Shown piece by piece: positions 48,704 through 58,580 of a stretch of 64,000 bases of DNA. Below the pieces are notes generated by a model, which was not told the origin of the DNA, searched no databases, and saw only the letters and a program-made list of their open reading frames with translations. Origin of the DNA: Labia minor (Eukaryota; Arthropoda; Insecta; Dermaptera; Spongiphoridae); assembly GCA_963082975.1 (NCBI GenBank), contig OY720347.1, forward strand, positions 11,576,225 through 11,640,224, read 5' to 3'. Position numbers and translations under genes: made by a program. Every line of letters starts with the position of its first letter. Position 1 is the first letter of the stretch.

Positions 48704-49276
48704 GATTATAGTATATTTCATATATATATATATATATATACCTAATTACCATCAAAAAAAAAAAGAAAATTAAAAAAAAATGTTTTATTTAAAATAATTT
48801 AATAATACTAATTTTTGATTTATTTAGTTATTTTTCTATTTAATGAATTATTAAGAATATGACTAATTATATTATATTATATTATAATTTCTCACCGTAA
48901 TAAATAAACTCAGGTGAGGATTGAAATCTAAGCTTATGATTCACTTGTGGAAATAGGAAAACTATAATAAAAATCCCTTTATTATTAAGTTCATAAATAC
49001 TTAAATTCAATCCATCAATTTTTTAATTTCTATTTTCAATGAATTTGTTAGATAATAGCCGCGAGTAATAAGAGGCGTAGAGTAACTAAAATAATAAAAT
49101 AAATGTGTGACTCAGATGGATTGTGTCTTGATTTTATGAATCAGTTTCATTCTTTTGATTCCTAATTTTTTTCTTTATTTTTTATTTTTATTTCCTGATT
49201 GATTAATTCTTGTAATGAAAAAAAAAAACAAAAACAATCCAATTGATTTTAATTTTTGGTTTTGGTTGTTTTGTAG

Positions 49277-50035
49277 CGGCTGCAGTAGCCAGGATGACAT
49301 CGAGTCAAGTGTGTCGGCCGCATTTCCACACCCCACTTCATCCGTGGTTATCAGCGGCTGCTGCCTCTGATAGTAAATCCTCGGCGGCATCCTCCTGGTG
49401 TTCAGCTCCCGGTCCATTCCAGGACGCGTCTTCGGAGAAGCCAGCGACGCCGAGTACAAGCGCCGGTGCATCGGCCTCCGCTCCCGGTCACCTGTTCAGT
49501 TTCCCACCCACACCACCCAAGGACAACACCCCCGATTCCGTGGCCTCATCGGCAATGGCCGGTGGCGGCGGTGGCAGTAGCGGCAACGGCAGCGCAGCCG
49601 CTGCAGCTGCGGCGTCCACATCGGCCGCAGCAGCTGCAGCGGCCGCAGCTGCTGCCGCCGCGGCTGCCGTCGAATACCAATCGTTGGGTGGAGTGTTCGG
49701 CGGAGGCCAGGACGGCGTTTTCGGCAGCCAGAGTCAAGATGTGAAACCCGGTGCAGTGCTCATCTCGAGCAAACAACGCGAAGGTATTGCCAACTACCAC
49801 CACCCGCACCATCATGCCCACCAGCAGGGGGGCTTCGACGGCTTCTACTCAGCGTACAAGACAAGCGGCGGTTCCTCCACCGGCGGCGGTTGCCAGTCGA
49901 ACGAATCGGCGGCGGCGTGCGCGTTGCAGCCGCCGCCACCCCCGGGCGCTGGAGCCGCCGCCAGCCATCAGGCCGGCCTCCATCACTCCCTTGCCGCTAG
50001 TAAAGGTGCAAGGAATAAGACTAGATCAAGCGCCG
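49277..50035 (+). CDS. grn: GATA1/2/3-class transcription factor (grain), second coding exon
   Basis: Residues 96-348 of the GATA factor. The acceptor TTTTGTAG ends at 49276 and the donor GCCG|GTAAGA has GT at 50036; phase 1 at both ends matches its neighbours. ARMTSSQVCRPH (100-111) matches the GATA2/3 motif ARMTGSQVCRPH. HLFSFPPTPPKDNTPD (168-183) matches the GATA3 block FGFPPTPPKEVSPDP. These place the gene in the GATA1/2/3 class rather than the pannier/GATA4/5/6 class. Between and after them are low-complexity activation-type regions: a Gly/Ser run, an alanine-rich tract (about 202-226, 15 uninterrupted Ala), a His-rich block and a Pro run. The end, RNKTRSSA, leads into the first finger. 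The exon is GC-rich (GCN repeats), in sharp contrast to the flanking introns. Alternative frames are open only because of this composition. Confidence 0.93.
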
Positions 50036-51079
50036 GTAAGACTTTCGCTTTTTCTTTTTTTTTTCTTTTTTCCTTTTTTTCTTAATATTTTGTTTTTTAT
50101 TTTTTATTTTAATAAAATCTTATTTGTAAGTAAGTGCTTTAGTCAAATTTATTCATATGATTATATCAATCTTTTCATATTTTCATTAAAATTATTTTCA
50201 TTAACATATTTTCATTAAAATATTCATAACGATAAATTAATAATTATTATCAAAGGGGATAAAAATTAATTAATTAATTAACGTTCGCTTGGAAGACCAA
50301 AGACTTATAGGAAGGGACGTAAGAGAGATGAGACAGGAAAGGAGTTGGATGGATGTGGCTCAGTATAGGGACACTTAGAAAAATGTGGTTGTTACGGCCA
50401 AGAACTTTCGAGTACCATTGGGCCACATAGATAGATAGATATAACATATACAATAATAATATATAATTAATTTTTTGATTAAATTAAAATATATTTTAAA
50501 TAAGAACACAAAAAGAAATGAATGTTTTATGTAATATACGGATTGAAACAAAATGGAAGAAAACCTTTTACTACTTTCAACCAAATACTATGTACCACAC
50601 GGGGGCACAGGAGGCGGAGCCCCCGTCTAGGTGTGAAGAGCGCCGAAGGCCCTCTGAAAAATGAAAAATAAAAATAATAATACATTTTGTTTTACTGTTC
50701 TATTTAGATTGATTATATAGGTATAATTTTAGTAATTTTTAAGATTTATCTCTTTAAATTGATAGACGTAGACACATCACCAAAAAAAAAAAATGTTTTT
50801 TTTGTATGAAATGTATTAAATCGCTACCCCCTTGAGCTCCATTTAGTTTTTTTTTAATATCTAATATTTTAATGTCAATTTCTTTTTAATTATTCCACTC
50901 CCTCGTGGTAGGAATATCAACCCTCCTCATTCGAAAGAATGAAAAAAAAATCACCCCTCGAGTTATTATATTCACTTCTGAGTACAGCCCTTCTCAGTAT
51001 ATCTTCTTTCAATGGCGTCTTTTCTCGCTCTTTGAATTTAATTTAAAATTCTACCCCAATCTCTCACTCCCACCTTCAA

Positions 51080-51400
51080 CGTGTCGATATGATAAGTGAT
51101 AAGAATGGATGATGTCTCGTGATGAGGTGACAGTGGGTGGGTTTTTAGATGAATGTTCATTTCTCATATTTTTGTTCGATGATGGGGTCTTTACGAGATG
51201 GTTCAGATTATGGGGGGGGGGGGGGGGAGAAGGTTAACGAGAACGAATCGTCTTCCCCGCCCTTTTGGCGAGCTCACAACTCATTTCCGAAATACATTAT
51301 TCTCCATTAATGACCTGAGGAGGTTGTCTATATATTGTAATAGATCGGAACCTTTTGGTGATAACATTTAAATGAACGTTGGTTTATGGAAAGAAACATT
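51080..51400. promoter_or_regulatory. Tandem GATA sites and G-run, candidate enhancer
   Basis: ATGATAAGTGATAAGAATGG carries two TGATAAG sites 7 bp apart (51091-51103), a strong GATA-factor target. GAGGTGACAGTGGG (TALE-like TGACAG) follows. A run of 16 G (51212-51227) stands out in this AT-rich genome. A non-repetitive stretch, GAACGAATCGTCTTCC... to GGAACCTTTTGG, completes the island. It lies 1.05 kb after exon 3, so autoregulation is an attractive inference. Confidence 0.42.
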
Positions 51401-52564
51401 TGTATTTGTATTTTGGAGGTTACATGAAAATAAAACAGTTGTAATTTAGAAAAAAAAAATTACATTTCAAAAGGGTTCAAATGAAGTTTATTTCTAAATT
51501 ATGCTTCTGAAGAAAAAATTTTACTTACTTAAATTTAATTTAATTACAATATTTTTCGAAAATTTCTTTATAATAAAAAACAAAAAATAGATTGATTTCT
51601 CTTTTGATCAATTCTAAAAGACTCTCTCTTACCAAAGTAAAGACAGATTTATTTTATAAATTATTTTTCAGTTAGAAAACTTTAATTTGAACTGATTTTT
51701 ATGGCTAAGCACTTACAAACTTTTTCGATAAGATTTTATTATTATTATTATTATTATTATTTCTTCTATGATTTGTTTACTTTTTTTTAATCTTATATTT
51801 ATTTCTTCTTTTTATTATTATTATTATTATTATTATTTTTGTTTGTTTTGTTATAATTTATTTAAACACGCGTTTGGAATTTTTCAAAATTTGGCACATT
51901 TCATATATATATATATATTTATATGTTTATATATATTTATATAAATTTACATGCAATACAATTAATCAATTAAAAAAATATACTATTACCATGTTTATGT
52001 TTAATTATTTCTTCTTCTGAAATAATCTTTTTGTCTGTGGTCCTAAGCACTTTGTGTAACACATGAAATTTTTATTTTTTTGAATGCGTTTGTTGGTTCT
52101 ACACAGTGTTTCCTTGTTTTTTTTTTAATTTTTTTTTAATTTTTTTTTTGTTGTATATAAGTACCATCATATTTTATATTTATGTGTTTTTTATTTTAAT
52201 AATAATAACAATTTTGCACAGCCAAATTTTGTTTAATTCAATCGATAATATGCCAATATTTTTAATTTATTTATATTAATTTTTTTTTAAATTTTATTTA
52301 TTATTTTGTTTTTTATTTTATTTTTTTTATTTTATTTTTATTTTTTTGTTTTTGGTCTTTTGCCGCTCGCGGTGGTTTAGCTTTTTCACTGCACCTTTAC
52401 TACTACTACTATTACTACTAAGATTACTAAGATTTAATATTATTATTATTATTTTAGTATCAATTAATGGTTCAACTGTAATAAATATACATTAAATATG
52501 TATTGTCTGTCTGGTTGTCTGTTTAATGGATGTTGAAATGTTATTTGTATTAAGTGTATATATA

Positions 52565-52935
52565 CGAGGGTGGGGTGAAAAGTTTCCGGCCTGACAATGA
52601 CCATATTTTTCAACATAATCTCCATCAACACTGATACATTTCTCATAACGGTGTTCTAATTTAATTCTCATCAACAGTTATGAATCGACGCAAAAGTTCG
52701 TTTGGATTACGTTTTTTAGAAGCAGTTTTTGGTCTAACGTTAGCAAACGCGGCACCCACCTTGCACACAGCTTTCCATGTTCAAATGGTTGTGCAAAATA
52801 TTTCACACACGTTCAGCTGATATCGTACAGGTCTCAGCTATGAATGAAATGAATGTTGAAAAATAAAGCAAAAAAAAAAAAATTTAAAAGCATCGTTTTT
52901 CTTGGTCAGGCCGGAAACTTTTTACCTCACCCTCG
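52565..52935 (-). mobile_element. Internally deleted mariner element with TA flanks
   Basis: Terminal inverted repeats of about 31 bp start CGAGGGTGGGGTGAAAAGTT on the left, with the matching reverse complement on the right (two mismatches seen). TA lies at both borders. The minus strand keeps the end of the transposase, LEHRYEKCISVDGDYVEK, which fits the mariner C terminus (R/W-x-K-C-I...GDY-V/F-E-K). The catalytic domain is absent, so it is non-autonomous. The fragments between the termini suggest deletion of about 0.9 kb. Confidence 0.88.
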
Positions 52936-53663
52936 TACTTACAACTAACATTAACATTTATTTTTACCCTTTCGTATCAATGGACAACTACTTCGATCAT
53001 TCCTTCACTCCGTCTCTTTCTTTTTCTTAATCTCTCTTACTCTGTCTTACCTTTGTTATCATCTTATTGATCCCTTTTTATGAAAAATCGTCTTAATATT
53101 TTTTTTTTAAATATTAAAAAAACACGCAGGTATATCAATATATGCATACATACCCAAAAACTAATAATATAGTTTTGAAAAAGAACATTTCTATTACAAA
53201 TTTCTGAAATACATCAATTTTTTAAAATTAACTTTAGTATATTGGAAAATAATTAACAAGATTATCAATTTTTATTTTTTTTACTGGGTATATAATTAAT
53301 ACTATATTTTAATTAAATCAAAATTTGTGAAGGTTTTAAGGTATCTTATTAATTAATTAAAAAAATAATAATTTTAAAAATTCTAAATAAAATAAAATCT
53401 TGATTAAATTTTTCAAATAACTAATTTTTCTCATTGATTCATTATCTACGAGTATTTATTCATTTCTGCAAGTGCTTATAAACTACTAAAAGTTATTAAA
53501 ATTCAGAATAGCTTAGTTTCCTTTGTCAAACCATTTGAAAATCTTTATAAAAATTATTGAAATATTTTCATCATCTTCTTTTGGGTTCTTAAAAATTATG
53601 CCGCAATAGACTGAGTCCATCTTTTGAAAGTACTCGTATATGGTACATCATTTTTTTTTAGAT

Positions 53664-53855
53664 CAATGCTTCTCAAACTTTTTGAAGTCACGGCCTCTTT
53701 GGAACGCAAATTAATATGTCACGGCCCCCCTATTTCTTTTTACTTTTACTAGTCAATAAATGTATTTACTAATGTTAACAATGACCTTATTTAATTATTA
53801 TAATTTATGTGTCACATTTTTCGAAATTCCACGGCCCCCTATTTGAGAAGCCCTG
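53664..53855. mobile_element. hAT-type MITE (192 bp)
   Basis: It begins CAATGCTTCTCAAACT and ends ATTTGAGAAGCCCTG, inverted termini of hAT type with CACGGCC blocks inside both ends. The flanking 8-mers TTTTAGAT and ATTTCGAT match at six of eight positions. There is no coding capacity. Confidence 0.72.
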
Positions 53856-54059
53856 ATTTCGATTTACAAATTTGATAATTCTTTATCGATATTCGATATT
53901 CGAATTGTATTCAAAATAAATTTTCTCGATGACACTGACCCTTGATTTATTTTTTTGAGGAGATTTTAAGAATATCCATATCTTTATCCTGTATTCATGC
54001 AAAAGAAGAATTCTTCTCCTTTGTTATATATTCTAATAAATTATCAATTATGTTGGTCG

Positions 54060-54780
54060 AATGTTTTTAGAAATAAATGTTGCATTTGTGTCTTTGGAAG
54101 AGTAAGAATGATAGTAATAGGGCACGAGTCCGAATGATAATGCTCGTTGGGTGGGTTGTTGGGTAAGCGTTTGCGTAAAGCCCCGGGGTTCGAGCGATGG
54201 ATATCAAGGTGTGGAGGGGAGTAGAGGGAGGGGGTTGTTCCTGCTGCGCAGTTCGTGCATGTTGCTGCTCCTCACTGCTGACGCAATCCACGGTAGCCGT
54301 GTTCTCTTTTGACGGCTCCTGTCTTAATTCCTGCAGGATCCGCCCGAAATGGTTCCATTAGAAGTTGTGGGTCTGTCCGTCCGTCCGTCTGTCCGTCCAT
54401 TCCACCGGCATGTCTGTCTGTCTGTCACAACTCAGCCAAACACCTTTCTCCTTTTCGATTTTAATAATAGCCCGGGCCGTGACCGCTTGTAATTTCGGCG
54501 ACTGACATGAATCAATTATCTAATAAGCCAGTGGCTCTCCTACTCCCTTCCCATTAACGTTAATGTGCTCTCGCTTGCTCTTTGTGTGCAAAGAAGATGG
54601 ACCACGCGCCTAATTGGACAGCCTTGCATCCACATCCACACACACACACACACATTTACAAATATACAAAGAAAGAGAGAGCCAATACCAAATTTGAATA
54701 ACGCATTTAAATCACTTTGTGGTGTGTGTCGCGCAGACGATGTTGCTTCGCTCTTTCCTTCGTTGCTCGACAAAAGTAAA
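54060..54780. promoter_or_regulatory. Largest candidate regulatory island of intron 3
   Basis: About 700 bp of balanced, mostly non-repetitive sequence. Motifs include ACTGCTGACGCAATCC, GCCCGGGCCGTGACCGC, AATCAATTATCTAATAAGCC (PBX/Hox and GATA-like), CCATTAACGTTAATG (palindromic homeobox-like) and CACTTTGTGGTGTG (RUNX-like TGTGGT). A (GTCC)n/(GTCT)n microsatellite lies at 54371-54425. Open frames of 74 to 111 codons on both strands match nothing recognised. Confidence 0.38.
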
Positions 54781-54952
54781 TGTGGTATTATTCAAATTGG
54801 AATTTCGTTTTTTTTTTATTCTATCCTTTTCCACACACCACCTACAATATTCTATAATATAATAATAAAAAAAAAGAGTAGAAAGGAATTCCAAATTTAA
54901 ATTGCTTTACTAGACTTTTCAAATCAAATCAAATACGACGTGAATTATTTTT

Positions 54953-54984
<32 letters not shown>

Positions 54985-55360
54985 CACTCTCTCTCTCTCT
55001 CTATATATATATAACAAGATATATTCAAAATAAAAAAAAATAACCTTTACAAAGTGGGTGAATAGCTCCTCAACAATAAAAATAATACAAAAAAAAACCT
55101 GATCTATTTTGTTATTTATGTTACAAAAATTTTCAAACAGGGCAAATAAATAAATAAATAGACAATCCAATTATTTTTAGTAAAAAATAAATAACTTTTT
55201 ATCTCGAAATTTAATAAATATTAATTTTTATTGTTATTTTTATTTATTTAATATTTTTTTTTTATTAATTTTATAAAATTTATCAACTAACACACAAGTG
55301 CAGATTTACCTTATCAAATCGGTTAAACAATTAAATTTTAAATTATATATTTATGATAAA

Positions 55361-55648
55361 AGGCGCCATTGGGTGTGTGGGTAGCTAACCTGCCTCACAT
55401 TCACATGGTCCCGGGTTCAAGTCCCGGACCTGGCAAAGGAATTTCCCTAGCTTGGGTCTATGGGACGGAGTCAACCCAGCCTCCGGGAACCACATTGGGG
55501 AAAAGCTACTTGATAGGGCCTCCGATCAAGAAAATCAAGGTAAAGGTTGATAGGATCCGTTCTACTGATCATAGGACACCTCTTTGATATAACCGGCTTG
55601 ATATGCGTTGTCCTTGCGTAGGATGTACAAAGTCAGAGGTTGTTTTTT
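55361..55648 (+). mobile_element. tRNA-derived SINE with 15-bp TSD
   Basis: The head looks like a tRNA gene: an A box around GTGGGTAGCTAACC (55377-55390) and a B box, GGTTCAAGTCC (55414-55424), within the T-arm CCGGG...CCCGG. A tRNA-unrelated body of about 200 bp (GACGGAGTCAACCCAGCC...) follows, and the element ends in a short T run. The identical 15-mer TATATTTATGATAAA lies on both sides (55346-55360 and 55649-55663), showing target-primed insertion that is fairly recent. Pol III transcription from the internal boxes is expected. It is not a functional tRNA gene. Confidence 0.9.
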
Positions 55649-57030
55649 TATATTTATGATAAATTTTCCATTCAAATACTTAAAATATAAAAATCACCAA
55701 TGTTTGTTTTGTTGATTGGATTATTTTTTAAATTAGTAAAATTATATATAATAAAATTAACAATATCTATAATTCTTAGTTTTGTTATTTTTATTTATTT
55801 ATTTATTTATTTTATTATAATCTTAACTCTTTAAATGGATATTTATATTATAACAAGCAAAAGTTGTTTTTTTGTCTACCTTGTCTTTAATAGTTATTAA
55901 TTTACTTTCAGAATATGAATATATTATAAAATAAATTAACTAATTACTAAAGACATACATACATATTATAAACATTTACATATCGTTAAGGAAATGAACG
56001 AGATTTCACTTTTTTCTTGTTAATTGTCTTATCCTTTTTTTTTGTTTATAATATTTTCATGATCAAGACCATAAACAAATGAGACATTCAATTTTTGGAT
56101 TTCCATTTAACTCCCCGGCTAATTTTGTCTTCCTGTCCCTCTTGTGTTATATCCTTTCTTAGTTAAGTAAGACGAGATGAGTTCCAATTTCTAACCGACA
56201 CTTCCGATTACTCAAAAAAAAAAAAAAAAAAAAAATAAAAACAAAACATAAATTAATCATAATCGCACATATGAAATATTAAATTTCGCAAAATGATTCT
56301 AATTGATGCAATCGATCTTGATATACATCAACCCTTTTTTTTAAATTAAAAAAAAATAAACTCAAACTTTCTTTAAACGATTGCTTAAACATCATTTCCC
56401 ACCACCGTATAAAACTAATTTCATCCCTTTATTTAAGGGTTGATTAGACATATTACACGGGGCTATTAGTCAACACTTGCCTCGTCCTAATTCCTCCCTC
56501 AAAGGTTAAATTAAAAGCATCCAATCGTTTAAAACAAGAAGACCCAACTGTTTTCTCCACGTGCCCCTCCTACCCTCTAATAAACCCCCTTTATCTATCA
56601 TATTTATATATAAATATAGGGATTATTTTTTTTTCAAAGAAATATGCCCAGAAAGAGAGAAGGAGAAAGAGAATGTAGCCCTTTTCCCACTCTCTTATTT
56701 ATTTTAAAATGAAAGGTTATGCTTAAAAACTTGTTAACCCTTTGTGCGTGTTTTGTGAGAAATTCGATTCGATCGTCAGGTGTTGGCAATCACTTGTGGG
56801 GGGCAAGTTACCAACCAACTAACTTTTTTAAAAAAAGGTCGCTTCTATTTCCCTCCAGGGTATTTTTTTTTTGTCTTTTACTTTTAATAGAAAAAAAAAC
56901 GAAAAGGCCCGTTTGTCTCTCCCACGCCCGCATCGATGAAAATTTTTCTAAAGTAATTTAATAATAAAAAAAAAAATTATTTGATATTATATAATATGTA
57001 TCTTTCTCTCTCTCTCTCTCTCTATATACA

Positions 57031-57104
57031 TATACAAACGTTGTCAGTATATATCTATCTCTCTCTCTCTCTCTCTCTTTATATATATATATATATATAT
57101 ATCT

Positions 57105-57153
<49 letters not shown>

Positions 57154-57202
57154 AAGAGAGAGAGAGAGAGAGAGATAGATATATACTGACAACGTTTGTA
57201 TA
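57031..57202. repeat. Inverted CT/TA hairpin abutting a mariner foldback
   Basis: ATACAAACGTTGTCAGTATA, then (TC)n and (TA)n on the left, is mirrored by (TA)n, (GA)n and TATACTGACAACGTTTGTAT on the right. The whole 172 bp can fold on itself. The inner 18 bp of the right arm are also the start of the adjoining mariner-derived foldback, so three copies of the same motif lie here. Confidence 0.7.
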
Positions 57203-57626
57203 ACGCTTGAAAACTGTTGGAGAAGTCTTGATGTGGAATCCTTCTCAGAGTAGCCGTCACAACGTTCAGGCCGGCAATCCACAAGCAGGACACCAGAAAA
57301 CACTACTTACTGTGTCTTTGCTAATACCCAATTCTTCGGCTATTGTCGCAGAGTCAATCGCCGATCATTTGTTAGCATCTCTCGTACAAGTTCAGTGTTT
57401 TCTGGTGTCCTGTTTGTGAATTGTCGGTCTGAACGTTGTGACGGCTACTCTGAGAACGATTCCACATCAAGACTTCTCCAACAGTTTTCAAGCGTTATAC
57501 GAACGTTGTCAGAAGTGTGTTGTGGCAAGTGGAGAGTATTTTGAAGGTTAATAAAGGTATTTACAATTAACATTCTCTTTTTAATGTTTTTATCATACCA
57601 TCCACCACTTTTTAGACACACCTTGT
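57185..57626 (+). mobile_element. Mariner-derived foldback element
   Basis: Arms 57187-57304 and 57396-57511 are inverted copies of about 116 bp with a few mismatches. The right arm, read on +, encodes NVVTATLRTIPHQDFSNS, then FQALYERCQKCVVASGEYFE and a stop at about 57542, a mariner-type transposase C terminus. The minus strand of the centre encodes ELVREMLTNDRRLTLRQ, the helix-turn-helix region of the same protein type. The right end, CTTTTTAGACACACCTTG next to TA repeats, is a mariner-like terminus. The element is a rearranged, non-functional derivative in which the C-terminal piece has been duplicated in inverse orientation. Confidence 0.75.
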
Positions 57627-58419
57627 ATATATATATTGGTTGTTTATATTCATATATACAATATTAAAAAAAAGCAAAAAAAAAACAAGTGGTAAGTAAG
57701 TAGATCTACTTAATCTTTTGTTTTCGTGCGCCCTTTAACTAATTCACAACCCTCTCATACTCTTTCAACCACCCTCTTTTAATAATAATAGTTATTAGAT
57801 CACCATTGATATTAATCATCAGATTGAATTTGGCAGTGAAAACAAAAAAAAAAACTAGTAAGGGAAAGAGAAGAAAAAAAATTTAAATTTCAAATGGATG
57901 AAAATCGTTTTGTAGATTCAATTATGATTGGAATTGAATTTAAATAATCGTGGTGAATGTGAATTATTATTCGTGAAAGACGATTAGAAAAATTAATATA
58001 AACCACCATCCCATTTAACATTTATTTCAAATGTAAATAAATAGTTGCAGATTTATACATTTTCTTTCTAAATTACTTAATTAAATTACCATGAAATTAG
58101 CATTCAAAACAGAACTGGCATTGCCGGTTAAAACAGATGACCTCTATTAAAAAAACTTACAATTTTCGTTTTTTTTTTTGTTTGTTTTATTACTTGCATT
58201 ATAGTTTTGCAATGTTTTCTCCCTCTTCTCACTATTTTAAGCATATAGTACAAGCCCTTCTGTTAAATTGAAATTTGTCTTCATTATCTAATCTTTTATC
58301 AATTCATTTTTATTTTTTTCTTATTCGAGTTTAAAAATGTGGTGTGGTGTTGGTGGTGGTAGTAGCGGTCAACGAATCCATTTGAATATATATATATATA
58401 TATTGAAAACGTTTATTCA

Positions 58420-58580
58420 AATGAGCCTGTTGTTGAACAACATTGTACTCAGCAAGCACAATTAAGTGCTTATGCATTTATTAATCTCATTTATTAAACG
58501 TGAACAACCAACCAACTACTTCACTTGAAGTTTACTCACACTTTTATTTCTTCTGCTTCCCTCTTCGTTCAAACAAGACT
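58420..58580. promoter_or_regulatory. Candidate enhancer with NK, POU and Hox-like motifs
   Basis: GAGCCTGTTGTTGAACAACA (partly palindromic) is followed by GCAAGCACAATTAAGTGC (NK-type TTAAGTG), TTATGCATTTATTAATC (POU/Hox-like) and TTTATTAAACGTGAAC. Complex sequence of this kind for about 100 bp is unusual in this intron. Function is inferred. Confidence 0.37.

Larger units (their letters stand above)
7612..49276 (+). other. Intron 2 (41.7 kb) of the GATA gene
   Basis: The intron is bounded by GTGAGT at 7612 and TTTTGTAG ending at 49276. It is mostly low-complexity AT DNA with (TA)n, (TAA)n and (GA)n microsatellites. It contains the Gypsy element, most MITEs and several GC-richer islands listed separately. 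Stretches 7.6-12.1, 12.6-15.2, 18.2-20.1, 29.2-29.8, 35.4-38.3 and 46.6-48.2 kb show nothing beyond simple repeats. Short unassigned non-repetitive patches lie at about 37400-37450 and 38330-38450. No host gene with a convincing reading frame is nested here. Confidence 0.75.

Noticed and set aside
49398-50218. Other open frames over exon 3
   Set aside because: GCN/GGN-rich codons keep several frames open. Only one frame has ARMTSSQVCRPH and joins in phase to both neighbours.
50282-50430. Possible LINE reverse-transcriptase tail (RLEDQRLIGRDVREMRQ...)
   Set aside because: The pattern is faintly like the end of some LINE proteins but is too short to assign, with no supporting neighbours.
55361-55435. 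A tRNA gene
   Set aside because: A and B boxes are present, but the acceptor stem is poor and a SINE body with target duplications surrounds it.
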